Origin: Lentibacillus kapialis
GTDB taxonomy: Bacteria; Bacillota; Bacilli; Bacillales; Amphibacillaceae
DNA: 36,999 bases
Assembly: GCF_014646635.1 (NCBI RefSeq)
Contig: NZ_BMNQ01000001.1
Coordinates: 184,113-221,111 of the forward strand
Reading direction: 5' to 3'
In this document: in pieces, positions 1-8,305 of the stretch
How the letters are laid out: every line of letters starts with the position of its first letter
Numbering within the stretch: position 1 is the first letter of the stretch
Program-made: the position numbers and the translations under genes
The notes under the pieces: model-generated
Database searches by the model: none
The model's input: the letters and a program-made list of their open reading frames with translations, nothing else
What the model was told of the DNA's origin: nothing

Positions 1-441
1 ACTCCAACTCGTGCGAGAAGCACTCCAACTCGTGCGAGAAGCACTCCAACTCGTGCGAGAAGCACTCCAACTCGTGCGAGAAGTGCTCCAACTCGTGCGA
101 GAAGTGCTCCAACTCGTGCGAGAAGTGCTCCAACTCGTGCGAGAAGTGCTCCAACTCGTGCGAGAAGTGCTCCAACTCGTGCGAGAAGCACTCCAACTCG
201 TGCGAGAAGTGCTCCAACTCGTGCGAGAAGTGCTCCAACTCGTGCGAGAAGCACTCCAACTCGTGCGAGAAGCACTCCAACTCGTGCGAGAAGCGCTCCA
301 ACTCGTGCGAGAAACACTCCAACTCGTGCGAGAAACACTCCAACTCGTGCGAGAAACACTCCAACTCGTGCGAGAAACACTCCAACTCGTGCGAGAAACA
401 CTCCAACTCGTGCGAGAAGCACTCCAACTCGTGCGAGAAGC
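1..441. repeat. 21-bp tandem repeat array, 21 units
   Basis: The unit ACTCCAACTCGTGCGAGAAG plus one base repeats 21 times with no insertion or deletion, and a degenerate partial unit follows at 442-452. The array is open at the window edge, so its true length is unknown. Differences are confined to a few bases at the unit junction (CA, TG, CG, or AACA) and are grouped in runs: three CA units, five TG units, later five AACA units. Such blocks suggest local duplication of neighbouring units. The period is a multiple of three and the unit has no stop in any frame, so all six frames stay open and the long ORFs across it are not evidence of coding. The array ends 3 bp before the ligD stop codon. 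Confidence 0.97.
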
Positions 442-444
442 GCC

Positions 445-2247
445 TCAACTCCGTATCATCGTTAGCACCTTATCCAGCACCTGCTTTTCGCCTGCCGCAA
501 AATACGCCGCAAATGGGCAGCCGATTGTTTGTACGCGTTCAATCATATTATCAATCCTGAACATTTCGGGCCGTAACTCGCTTCCTACTTCATCCCAAAA
601 CAAGGGTGCGGCAACTGTCGCGTCACTTCGCTTCCTCGGGGAGTAGGGTGCGACAAGTGTTTTGCCTTCCCCATGCTGCAAGTAGTCAATGTACAGCCGA
701 TCACCGCGCCTATTTTTAAACCGCTCTGTGGTAAACAAATCCGGGTAACGTTTTTCGAGCGTCCAGGCAATCGCCTGTGTAAACACTCCCGTTTCCTCAT
801 ACGTCATACTGTCCGCTGGTAGGGGAATATGGATCTGCAGCCCTTTTCCACCGGACGTTTTGATAAATGATATGAGCCGAAGATCATCCAGTATGTGTTT
901 CAACAGTCGTGCGGCTTTCACGGCAAGTGAAAATTGGTCTCGGCCGGGAGGGTCGAGATCAAATACAATCTCAAGGGGATTTTCATATTCAACAGTCTGA
1001 AACGGGATATGGTATTCAATCGTCCCATGATTGGAAAACCAGATGAGCGAATCCAGGTTGTTGCAGACGAAATGCATCCCATCAGCATATTCAACACCCT
1101 TGATAAAATCTGGCGCATAATCAGGTAAATGCTTCTGATAAAATGATTCGCCTTTCACACCATCCGGAGAGCGGATGATTGTGAGTGGACGCTCATATAA
1201 AAATGGGAGCATGTACGGTGCGATTTCCCGTATATAAACAAGTAAGTCGCCTTTTGTCAATCCTCGAGATGGCAAAAACAGTTTAGCGGTATTTGATGCT
1301 TCAACAGTCTCGGGTAGCATAGCTAAATCAAGCTGTAATTGTTCCCACGTACAACTAGCGGCTGAGTGTTTCGGAAGAAGTCGATCAAACTCCGGTTCAC
1401 GCAGTTCACCCTTCAGCAGATCCAGTGTATGTATTTCGGCACAAATGGCCGGCGGCAGCCGATAGCCTTCCTCCTCCCGGGTCCCCTTAGATAAAAATAG
1501 CTCTCTTAACGTCGCAAATGCCTCTTTATCCAGCCCATGCTTACACTTCCCCATTTCCACGACGTCATCATTCCGGTAAACACAAACTGTAAAATAATCA
1601 TTATTTGGATCGTAAAAAGTCAGAAACCCTTTAATCGTCCGCCAATTTTTGATCTTGAGCCAATCATAATGTTTACTGCCCGGCTGATAGCGGCTGGCTT
1701 TGCGCTTGGCAATCACGCCTTCAGCTTTATAGTCTAAAATGTCTTTCCACAGTGAGTTTATGTTGTTTGTATAGCCTACATAATGAAGGATTTCTTCCAA
1801 ATTAACGTCATAGCTAAAAATCTCCGCCAGTATCCTCTTTCGATCGGCAAATGGTTGACCAGTGAGTGTAACCCCTTCACTCATAAGCAAATCAAATGCC
1901 ATGAACCCGGCCGGACGTGCTGAGGCAGCTTCTGCAATGGCATCGCTTTTTTTCAGACGTCCGCGTTTTTGAATCAACGAAAAATTTGCCTGATATGCAT
2001 TATTTAAAACAACTAGTTCGCCGTCGATTTTAAGCGGCAAATAATCTTTGACCCGCGATTGTTGAGCTTTACACGCTGCAATGACTTCAGGAAAATTCCC
2101 GCTTAAATCAACATCGTTGCGGCTAATAAGCTGCACTGAATCTTTCCCCCATTCCAGCATACAGCGGAAGCCGTCGTATTTCACTTCATAAACCCAATCT
2201 ATGCTGTCAGGAATTTTTCTGCTCGCAATTGGCTTCATGTGTTTCAC
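445..2247 (-). CDS. ligD: NHEJ ATP-dependent DNA ligase-polymerase LigD
   Basis: Bacterial non-homologous end-joining enzyme that processes and seals double-strand breaks brought together by Ku. The order is ligase first, polymerase second, with no nuclease domain, as in Bacillus LigD (about 610 aa; here 600 aa). Ligase motifs visible: adenylated Lys23 in EVKYDGFR, EGVIAK at 176-181 and WLKIK at 196-200. The archaeo-eukaryotic primase-type polymerase domain spans about 325-600, with metal-binding DLD at 430-432, KTSGGKGLQIHIP around 463-475 and a third likely Asp in YIDYLQ near 521. I start at GTG 2247, 6 nt after AGAGGTG; an in-frame GTG at 2256 overlaps that ribosome site and is less likely. 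It is divergent from ku, its functional partner. Confidence 0.95.
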   Translation of the reverse strand: MKHMKPIASRKIPDSIDWVYEVKYDGFRCMLEWGKDSVQLISRNDVDLSGNFPEVIAACKAQQSRVKDYLPLKIDGELVVLNNAYQANFSLIQKRGRLKKSDAIAEAASARPAGFMAFDLLMSEGVTLTGQPFADRKRILAEIFSYDVNLEEILHYVGYTNNINSLWKDILDYKAEGVIAKRKASRYQPGSKHYDWLKIKNWRTIKGFLTFYDPNNDYFTVCVYRNDDVVEMGKCKHGLDKEAFATLRELFLSKGTREEEGYRLPPAICAEIHTLDLLKGELREPEFDRLLPKHSAASCTWEQLQLDLAMLPETVEASNTAKLFLPSRGLTKGDLLVYIREIAPYMLPFLYERPLTIIRSPDGVKGESFYQKHLPDYAPDFIKGVEYADGMHFVCNNLDSLIWFSNHGTIEYHIPFQTVEYENPLEIVFDLDPPGRDQFSLAVKAARLLKHILDDLRLISFIKTSGGKGLQIHIPLPADSMTYEETGVFTQAIAWTLEKRYPDLFTTERFKNRRGDRLYIDYLQHGEGKTLVAPYSPRKRSDATVAAPLFWDEVGSELRPEMFRIDNMIERVQTIGCPFAAYFAAGEKQVLDKVLTMIRS

Positions 2248-2337
2248 GTCAATCACCTCTCTTTATAAAATGCCCCCGCACAGCTGGATAAATTCATTCG
2301 CCACAAGCCAAACTATACGAAAAAAGGAGGCTTTTTC

Positions 2338-3177
2338 ATGCACACGATGTGGAAAGGAACGATCAGTTTCGGGCTCGTTAACATTCCGGTAAAAATGCAC
2401 GCAGCGACTGAAAATAAGGACGTGAAACTGCGGAATCTGCATAAGGAATGTCAGACCCCTGTCAAATATAAAAGGGTATGCCCGAATTGTGATCGGGAAG
2501 TGGAAAATGATGAGATTGTGAAAGCATACGAATATGCCAAAAATAAATTTGTTGTGCTGGATGATGAGGAATTAGAGAATTTAAAGAAGGAACAGGCGGA
2601 TAAGGCCGTTGAAATTATGGATTTTGTCAATCTGGACGAGATTGATCCGATTTATTTTGAAAAAAGCTATTATTTGTCACCGAATGAAGGCGGGTCAAAG
2701 TCGTATGGTCTTCTGCGCTCAGCTCTTGAGGATACCGGAAAAATCGGCATTGCCAAAATGATGATCCGTTCAAAAGAACAGCTTGCTGTTATACGGATTT
2801 ACGAGAATACACTCGTTGTCGAAACAATCCACTATCCGGATGAAGTAAGGGATGTCAAAGATGTTCCGAATGTTCCGGTAGAAACCAAAAATGCTGAGAA
2901 AGAACTTGAAACGGCAAAAATGCTCATAGATCAGATGGCAGCAGAATTCGACCCGAAAAAATATAAGGACGCGTACCGGACAGCCTTAATGGAACTGATT
3001 GAAGCGAAGAAAGAAGGGGATGAGGTGACAACAACAACCGAAAAACCGCAGCCGGATAATGTTGCCAACCTGATGGATGCGCTCCAGGAATCCCTTAATC
3101 GTGCCCAAAAAGACAAGAAGCCAAAAACGAAACAAAAAGCCGCGTCATCAACTGACAAGAAGAAAGTGGCAAAATAA
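2338..3177 (+). CDS. ku: Ku DNA end-binding protein
   Basis: Homodimeric ring protein that binds broken DNA ends and recruits LigD. The N-terminal MWKGTISFGLVNIPVKM is the typical bacterial Ku start, and the core beta-barrel region follows to about residue 250. The last 40 residues are rich in Lys and small polar residues (KPKTKQK, TDKKKVAK), as in bacterial Ku tails that bind DNA and ligase. The length of 279 aa is normal. AAAAAAGGAGG lies just before the ATG. Only about 90 bp separate it from ligD, which runs the other way, so the two promoters must share this space; I could not identify a clear sigma-G promoter there, although Ku and LigD are spore-stage proteins in B. subtilis. Confidence 0.96.
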   Translation: MHTMWKGTISFGLVNIPVKMHAATENKDVKLRNLHKECQTPVKYKRVCPNCDREVENDEIVKAYEYAKNKFVVLDDEELENLKKEQADKAVEIMDFVNLDEIDPIYFEKSYYLSPNEGGSKSYGLLRSALEDTGKIGIAKMMIRSKEQLAVIRIYENTLVVETIHYPDEVRDVKDVPNVPVETKNAEKELETAKMLIDQMAAEFDPKKYKDAYRTALMELIEAKKEGDEVTTTTEKPQPDNVANLMDALQESLNRAQKDKKPKTKQKAASSTDKKKVAK

Positions 3178-3303
3178 TGTCATTCTTTTCACTCCATTTA
3201 CGTTTCAATAACAAATGGCGATTACCTGACGTAACCGAGCTTTATATCGGGTATAGTGGTATAGAATCGTTAAAGAATATTAAATGTAAAAGGGTGAAAG
3301 AAC

Positions 3304-4332
3304 GTGGAACGGAATGCTTATTTTGATAATGCCAGATTGATTTTGATATTTCTGGTGGTGTTTGGTCATGTCATTCAGCCTTTTGTGGATGACTCTCAGG
3401 GAGTCAATACACTTTATCTCTGGATTTATACGTTCCATATGCCAGCTTTCATTTTCCTGGCAGGTTTTTTCGCAAAAGGTGCCGGGAATATCAGTTATGT
3501 CACGAAGTTAGCTAAAAAATTATTGATACCATATATGATTTTCCAAATTATTTACACGGGTTATTATTTCTTGATCGGCAAGGACGGCTGGCAGCTGGAA
3601 ATGTTTTATCCGCACTGGGCATTATGGTTTTTATTCAGCTTATTCAGCTGGCACATGCTGCTGATTCTGTTTAAGAAAATGCCGGCAGCGATGGGGCTGT
3701 CCATCTCGGTTGGTATCGGACTGATTGTCGGCTATTTTGGCGAAGTTGGTCATATGTTCAGCCTGTCTCGCACTTTTGTCTTCTTCCCATTTTTCCTTAT
3801 GGGTTATTGGGTGACCCAAACACAGATTAAATGGCTGAAACATATTCAGCTGCGGGTGGCAGCATTGGTAGTGATGGCGGTTGTGGCAGCAGCTATTTAT
3901 GTTGCCCCCGATTTCAATACCGGCTGGCTGCTGGCATCTAAATCATACAGTACACTGGGGTTGCCTGAATATGGCATTATAGCAAGGCTGATGGTTTATG
4001 TGACATCAGCAGTTATGGTAGCCGGTGTGCTTGCCTGGATGCCTGAAAAACGCAGCAAACTAACCGTTTTAGGAACCAGAACACTTTATGTTTATTTACT
4101 GCACGGGTTTTTCATCCAATTTTTCCGGACAGCCGATTGGTTTGCCGTTAATCACGTTATCGATTTGATAAGTCTTGCTGTTATGTCGGCACTGATTGTG
4201 CTCGCCTTATCCAGCAGACCCGTGCAGGGCTTCTGGCAGCCGCTTATTGAAGGCAGGCTATCAATCTTGAAAAACAAATACAGAGGACATGACGGCAGGA
4301 CTAAACAACTTGGTGAAGACGCAAGTGCATAA
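3304..4332 (+). CDS. acyltransferase-3 family membrane protein
   Basis: Polytopic membrane O-acyltransferase of the acyltransferase-3 superfamily (COG3594-like). The start MERNAYFDNARLILIFLVVF, followed by GHVIQPF with its conserved His near residue 22 and by TFHMPAFIFLAGFFAKG, is the family pattern. About ten hydrophobic segments follow, ending in a basic cytoplasmic tail. Members add acetyl or similar groups to sugars or cell-envelope polymers; the substrate cannot be read here. The start is GTG at 3304 with a weak AGGGTGAAAG ribosome site. The RmlD-like gene begins 33 bp after its stop and is probably co-transcribed, which suggests a joint role in a surface glycan or glycolipid. Confidence 0.85.
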   Translation: MERNAYFDNARLILIFLVVFGHVIQPFVDDSQGVNTLYLWIYTFHMPAFIFLAGFFAKGAGNISYVTKLAKKLLIPYMIFQIIYTGYYFLIGKDGWQLEMFYPHWALWFLFSLFSWHMLLILFKKMPAAMGLSISVGIGLIVGYFGEVGHMFSLSRTFVFFPFFLMGYWVTQTQIKWLKHIQLRVAALVVMAVVAAAIYVAPDFNTGWLLASKSYSTLGLPEYGIIARLMVYVTSAVMVAGVLAWMPEKRSKLTVLGTRTLYVYLLHGFFIQFFRTADWFAVNHVIDLISLAVMSALIVLALSSRPVQGFWQPLIEGRLSILKNKYRGHDGRTKQLGEDASA

Positions 4333-4365
4333 ATTGATCATTTCTTAAAAGGGAAGGTGAAACCA

Positions 4366-5193
4366 ATGAAAGTATGTGTATTTGGTGCAAGCGGGTATTT
4401 AGGTGCATCCGTTTATCGATTATTGAAAGAAACGCCAGACACAGATGTCGCAGGAACGTGTCTGGAAGAACGGGCTGTATTTGATGATTTGTATAAATTG
4501 GATGTCAATGATCCCGAATCCTTTTCAGAATTTTTTAAAGCGACTCAGCCGGATGTGGTGGTTTGGTCCGTCATGAGTGGTCCGGATGAGGATGAACTGA
4601 TCCAGGAAGGACTGCGTCATCTGATCACGCATATGACACCAGATACAAAACTCATTTACGTGTCATCAGATTTTGTGTTCGCAGATGGCTATGGACCATA
4701 CAATGAAGATGATACCATGTCAAAACTGCCCGACGAACATGTGCTAAGTACCTATGCAAATGCGAAAGTTAAAGCGGAAAATTTCATTACGCAGGATTTG
4801 AAGAATTACGTTATTTTGCGCGCGGGTCCGATATATGGGGAGAATCAGATCGGCAAACGTGATGAGCGTACAGATCAATTGGTATCCCAATTACGTTTGG
4901 GTAAAACGGCGGCATTTCGTGATGATCTGATCCGGACATTTGTCCATGTCGAGGATCTGGCCAGTGTCATAATCGAATTTGGCCAAAATGATGTGACGGG
5001 CATTTATCATGCCGGACCGCTTAGAAGTAACAGCTTCTATGACTTCATGCAGCAAACAGCTGAACAGAACGGATTTAATCGATGCCATGTGGAAAAAGCC
5101 GCGGAAGCCGAAGAAGTTGATAAGGAAGTTCCTAAAAACACCGTGTTAAATACGGAAAAAATTAGCCAAGTGGTGAAACAAACATTTCGTTAA
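4366..5193 (+). CDS. RmlD-like NAD(P)-dependent sugar reductase/epimerase (extended SDR)
   Basis: Extended short-chain dehydrogenase/reductase resembling dTDP-4-dehydrorhamnose reductase (RmlD). The N-terminal FGASGYLGASVY is the Rossmann GxxGxxG nucleotide site; YVSSDFVFADG and YANAKVKAE carry the Ser/Thr and the YxxxK catalytic set; RTFVHVEDLA is the usual C-terminal substrate-domain signature. The length is 275 aa. I start at ATG 4366 because GGGAAGGTG lies 7 nt upstream; a GTG nine bases earlier would fall inside this ribosome site. No other rhamnose-pathway genes are nearby, so the exact sugar nucleotide is unknown. It is likely in an operon with the acyltransferase upstream and ends at a strong terminator. 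Confidence 0.82.
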   Translation: MKVCVFGASGYLGASVYRLLKETPDTDVAGTCLEERAVFDDLYKLDVNDPESFSEFFKATQPDVVVWSVMSGPDEDELIQEGLRHLITHMTPDTKLIYVSSDFVFADGYGPYNEDDTMSKLPDEHVLSTYANAKVKAENFITQDLKNYVILRAGPIYGENQIGKRDERTDQLVSQLRLGKTAAFRDDLIRTFVHVEDLASVIIEFGQNDVTGIYHAGPLRSNSFYDFMQQTAEQNGFNRCHVEKAAEAEEVDKEVPKNTVLNTEKISQVVKQTFR

Positions 5194-5229
5194 ATGCGTA
5201 TAATACATGACCCCCTTATAGTGATAGAT

Positions 5230-5270
5230 GAAAACACCCCGCCATCCTGGTGATGACCGGGGTGTTTTCG
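5230..5270 (+). terminator. intrinsic terminator after the RmlD-like gene
   Basis: Inverted repeat GAAAACACCCCG / CGGGGTGTTTTC with a 16-nt loop. The stem is 12 bp, with A-rich and T-rich outer flanks, so it can end transcription on either strand. Confidence 0.9.
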
Positions 5271-5390
5271 CGTTGTCTGTTCAGCCGTGAATTGACCTTA
5301 GTTACCACTTAAACAGTGGAATCCCTACTGGAAATATATAAATCTTCAAACATTCTAATATACGTCAGCCTTTTCATCACTAATTTTTTA

Positions 5391-5699
5391 GAAAAACTCG
5401 GCATTCGCCTCGTCTTATAGCGAATGCCGAGTTTTTCTTATAAGAGGTTGTTCAAAAAGTCCGGTAAACATGACACTTCGAATTTCTTCGTTGGCTTGTT
5501 TCTCCGCTCCTTGGAAAAGAAAAACACTTTTCCTGCGTGCGAAGCGGATTCAGGGTAGCATTACTTGTGCTCATGTATCTAAAGGCATACATTCCGCTGC
5601 TCGAAACTGCGCCGTCTCGAACTTCTTGATCCTTTTTATCCTCCTTTTTGAACACGCACTATAAGGTCGGTCATCCATATTTTATACTTTCTGACGTTA
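5391..5699 (-). repeat. dispersed 84-bp element, copy A, split by an insertion
   Basis: Copy of the element also found intact at 8130, 18124 and 23600, here on the minus strand. Its hairpin half (ACTCGGCATTCGC, loop, GCGAATGCCGAGT) lies at 5391-5444 and its head half (TATACTTTCTGACGTTA) at 5666-5699. A 215-bp segment separates the halves, and the split point TATAAG is present on both sides. It lies about 65 nt beyond the YjiH-gene terminator, in the same orientation as that gene. Confidence 0.9.
5445..5659. mobile_element. 215-bp MITE-like insertion
   Basis: The segment interrupts a repeat whose intact copies are known from this same window, so its borders can be read directly. It is flanked by TATAAG at 5439-5444 and 5660-5665. 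Its ends are imperfect inverted repeats: AGGTTGTTCAAAAAG at the left, and GTGCGTGTTCAAAAAG read inward from the right, sharing TGTTCAAAAAG. It is too short for a transposase, and the 60-70 aa ORFs in it have no ribosome site. Removing it with one TATAAG restores CTTATAAGGTC, the sequence of the other copies, apart from an extra GGTC at the right junction. The transposase family that moved it is unknown. Confidence 0.75.
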
Positions 5700-5760
5700 C
5701 CACAAAAATGTCGTTTTTAAAAGGAAAAAGTCATCAATAATGTGTTCTTTATGATGTCAT

Positions 5761-5806
5761 AAAAAAAGGTGTCAATGAAGGAACCTTCCTGTCACTGAGC
5801 ACCTTT
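5761..5806 (-). terminator. intrinsic terminator of the YjiH-family gene
   Basis: AAAGGTG at 5765 pairs with CACCTTT ending at 5806. On the minus strand the stem is followed by a run of seven T residues (5767-5761). It starts 5 bp after the stop codon of the minus-strand gene. Confidence 0.85.
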
Positions 5807-5810
5807 AGTC

Positions 5811-7163
5811 TTAAAATATTAGGTGGGCAATAAGTGTAATGATCGGCAATGTTATGATCGTCCGCAGCAAAAAGATAACGAATAAATCTACCATTGAAAC
5901 CGGGACTTTGGAGCCGAGCAAAAGCCCGCCGACTTCTGACATGTATATCAGCTGGGTGACAGATAAGGCTGCAATAATAAACCGGGTGATTTCAGCGTCG
6001 ATTGTTGCCCCAATTACAGACGGTAAAAACATATCGGCAAAACCGATTAACATCGTTTCGGAAGCAGCCTCCGCATATGGTACCTGCATCAGTTCCAAAA
6101 GCGGGATAAATGGCGCCCCGAGCCAACTGAATACAGGTGTGAATTCGGCAATAATTAGTGCAATTAGGCCAAACGCCATAACAATTGGCGCAACACCCAT
6201 CCACATATCGAGAATGTTTTGACCGCCTTCTTTAAAGAACTTATATACACTCTTCTCGTTTCGTGCTCTGTCCAGTGCTTTTTTGTAGCCGAATGTGAAG
6301 ACGTTATAACCTTCAGGGATATCTTCGTCAATACCGCCCGTAGTTGACTCGCCTGTGTATGTGTCGGCTTTTCGGGATAACGGTGGGATTCGCGGCATAA
6401 TCAGTGCTGCAATAAACCCTGCGGCAAGAACTGTCAGATAAAATGGCACGAACATATGACCAAGACCGACTTCACTGATAACAACAAGAGTGAACGTAAT
6501 CGAGACAAGAGAAAATGTGGTTCCGATCACCGCTGCTTCCCGCTTGGTGTAGTACCCTTCTTCATACTGCTTGCTTGTCAGCAGTACCCCGATCGTCCCA
6601 TCACCGACCCAAGATGCAAGTGAATCAATCGATGAGCGGCCGGGCAGCTTAAACAGTGGCCGCATGACTTTGGTCATCAGAGTACCGAACAATTCGAGCA
6701 GCCCATAATTCATCAATAATGGCAAAAATAAACCGGCAAATAAAAAAACAGCAAATAACACATGTAGTAAATCGCCCAATAACATCTGTCCTGTGTTTTC
6801 ACCATGGACAGCCTCCGGACCAATTCCGAAGAGTACCATAACGGCAAAAACAGCCGCAACAACACGTGTTACGGTCCAAAATGTGCTTTTATAAAACAGT
6901 TCATGAAAAAAAGGCGTTGCAGAAAATGCCTCTGATCCTTTTATTTTCGCTATAACCGTCATTATTGCTGTCAGAACAATAATTAACATCATAATAGCAG
7001 AGAGTTGTCCTGAAAGTGCTGTCTGCACCCAACCGGCTAAAACAGCGATAGGGATGGTCATGCCGTCACCGGTGCTAATCGGTGTCATGAACAGGAATAT
7101 CCCCAGGAGTGACGGGATAATGAACTTCAAATGGTCCTTCATCTTATATGGGTAATGATTCAC
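5811..7163 (-). CDS. YjiH-family nucleoside-recognition (Gate) membrane protein
   Basis: Integral membrane protein of 450 aa with about ten to eleven hydrophobic segments, of the YjiH / nucleoside-recognition Gate-domain family. Conserved stretches include the glycine-rich membrane loop around SWVGDGTIGVLLTSKQYEEG and YTKREAAVIGTTFSLVS, and a C-terminal block with EAASETMLIGFADMFLPSV. Members are assigned as transporters or as relatives of spore-maturation proteins; the substrate is not established. I start at GTG 7163, which has AAAGGGGGA 7 nt upstream; 28 further codons are open upstream but have no better ribosome site. It is monocistronic, with its own terminator. Confidence 0.82.
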   Translation of the reverse strand: MNHYPYKMKDHLKFIIPSLLGIFLFMTPISTGDGMTIPIAVLAGWVQTALSGQLSAIMMLIIVLTAIMTVIAKIKGSEAFSATPFFHELFYKSTFWTVTRVVAAVFAVMVLFGIGPEAVHGENTGQMLLGDLLHVLFAVFLFAGLFLPLLMNYGLLELFGTLMTKVMRPLFKLPGRSSIDSLASWVGDGTIGVLLTSKQYEEGYYTKREAAVIGTTFSLVSITFTLVVISEVGLGHMFVPFYLTVLAAGFIAALIMPRIPPLSRKADTYTGESTTGGIDEDIPEGYNVFTFGYKKALDRARNEKSVYKFFKEGGQNILDMWMGVAPIVMAFGLIALIIAEFTPVFSWLGAPFIPLLELMQVPYAEAASETMLIGFADMFLPSVIGATIDAEITRFIIAALSVTQLIYMSEVGGLLLGSKVPVSMVDLFVIFLLRTIITLPIITLIAHLIF

Positions 7164-7414
7164 GGAAATTCCCCCTTTGTAAATCTCTTTTCCTTCATTA
7201 TATCGGAAGTGATGGGGGATGACTACATGAAATTGGACCTGCTTCACGTTTTATAGCATTCATATGTGTATCCAGAGCTGCATATAGTTAGAAGTATGTC
7301 CATAATATTGGTTGTGATGTTCGTTTAACCCGATTATGATACGGGAATTGTATAAAGTCCCTATTTTGTTACCTGGAAAGGGGACCGTTAGGAACATACC
7401 ATATAAGCTTGCGT

Positions 7415-7442
7415 TTGCTTCCGTTTTTGGTTATGTTAATAA
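7415..7442 (+). promoter_or_regulatory. candidate sigma-A promoter of the phasin-like gene
   Basis: TTGCTT at 7415-7420 and TAATAA at 7437-7442 are separated by 16 bp and lie 43 bp before the start codon. Both boxes deviate from consensus, so this is tentative. Confidence 0.35.
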
Positions 7443-7485
7443 AAACACATTTCATCATTAAATATAGTGAAAAGGAGTGCTGATC

Positions 7486-7800
7486 ATGAGTGACTTTCTC
7501 AAAAAAGGATTTCTTCTGGGACTCGGCGCGGCAGTTACCGGAAAGGAAAAATTGGATAAGCGATTAAATGAAATGGTGGAAAAAAATGAATTGACTCAGG
7601 AACAGGCGCGAACCGTCATGCGTAATTTTATAGATAAAGGCGAAATGAAAACAGATGAGTGGAACACCAAACAATATGAGCAAACGCAGAAAATGGCTAA
7701 AGATCTTGGAATTGCAACAAGGGAAGATATTAATGAACTGCGCGCACGAATTTCTGAACTGGAAAGTCAGTTGGAAGAGCAAAAACAGCCCGAACAATAA
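7486..7800 (+). CDS. phasin-like coiled-coil protein
   Basis: Protein of 104 aa. The N-terminus (MSDFLKKGFLLGLGAAVTGKEK) is a short hydrophobic segment with basic flanks; the middle (LDKRLNEMVEKNELTQEQ) is helical; the last 25 residues (REDINELRARISELESQLEEQ) form a clear heptad coiled coil. This matches the COG3937 phasin-like family, proteins that coat or regulate polyhydroxyalkanoate granules or, in many Bacilli, have no proven role. I start at ATG 7486, 8 nt after AAAGGAG, and not at the GTG that overlaps this site. No PHA synthase is in the window. The 3-hydroxybutyryl-CoA enzymes about 20 kb away make a PHB link conceivable but unsupported. Confidence 0.7.
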   Translation: MSDFLKKGFLLGLGAAVTGKEKLDKRLNEMVEKNELTQEQARTVMRNFIDKGEMKTDEWNTKQYEQTQKMAKDLGIATREDINELRARISELESQLEEQKQPEQ

Positions 7801-7938
7801 AATATGTGCTGAAATTTGTCAGTTATCAGTATATTTTGTTAATTTACCCATTTAGTGTTGATTCGCTGGGAGGTTAGCAGTACAATAAGATTATCCTAAC
7901 AGTAGATAAACAGGTTACCGAGGGGGGCTCTTAGCGTT

Positions 7939-8079
7939 ATGGAAAGCTTTTTGCAGGTAAGAAAAAGTACAGAAGAGCAGCTGGGCAGGGAACTTTATGA
8001 ACGTGAACTTGTCTTTCTGCAATGGGTTTATGAACGCTATACAGAGGAAAACAAACAGCAAGTTAATATCGGCCTGTAA
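7939..8079 (+). CDS. small hypothetical protein, 46 aa
   Basis: Open frame beginning MESFLQVRKSTEEQLGRELY and ending EENKQQVNIGL. GAGGGGGG lies 11 nt before the ATG, and a good intrinsic terminator follows 15 bp after the stop, so it has the outline of a single-gene transcript. The predicted peptide is charged, amphipathic and helical, with no membrane segment and no Cys. I do not recognise the family. The balanced, non-repetitive composition and complete signals argue that it is translated, but only conservation in relatives would settle this. Confidence 0.6.
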   Translation: MESFLQVRKSTEEQLGRELYERELVFLQWVYERYTEENKQQVNIGL

Positions 8080-8093
8080 CAATAATGGGAGTG

Positions 8094-8127
8094 AAAAAGT
8101 CTTGGAAGCTGTAGCCAAGGCTTTTTT
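8094..8127 (+). terminator. intrinsic terminator after the 46-aa ORF
   Basis: AAGTCTTGG pairs with CCAAGGCTT (one G-U pair) across a 9-nt loop and is followed by TTTTTT. A dispersed repeat begins within 3 bp of the T-run. Confidence 0.88.
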
Positions 8128-8129
8128 GT

Positions 8130-8213
8130 AACGTCAGAAAGTATAAATGATGGATGACCTTATAACAAAAGCTTCGGCATTCGCTATAAGACGAGGCGAA
8201 TGCCGAGTTTTTC
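8130..8213 (+). repeat. dispersed 84-bp element, copy B
   Basis: Intact copy. It begins AACGTCAGAAAGTATAAATG, has a middle with GGATGACCTTATAA, and ends with a hairpin (GGCATTCGC, 11-nt loop, GCGAATGCC) followed by GAGTTTTTC, itself shaped like an intrinsic terminator. It differs from copies C and D by only a few substitutions and starts directly after the T-run of the preceding terminator. Confidence 0.95.
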
Positions 8214-8305
8214 TCATATGGCCAAAAATGGGTTCGTGTTATACTAACTGATGTGAACGATGAAATGTTGACTTATTTAGGAGCGGACTATAGAAAGGAG
8301 AGGTC

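Noticed and set aside
1-441. CRISPR array
   Set aside because: The units are contiguous with no variable spacers, and no cas gene is nearby.
11-646. 211-aa ORF made of REALQLV-type heptads over the tandem repeat
   Set aside because: All six frames are open because the 21-bp unit has no stop; the rest of the ORF is antisense to ligD and there is no ribosome site.
2257-2337. Sigma-G promoter between ligD and ku
   Set aside because: Searched because ku/ligD are spore-expressed in B. subtilis; no -10 and -35 pair at acceptable spacing was found.
5452-5664. Two ORFs of 64-67 aa on opposite strands between 5452 and 5664
   Set aside because: Both lie in the 215-bp insertion, overlap each other antisense and lack ribosome sites.
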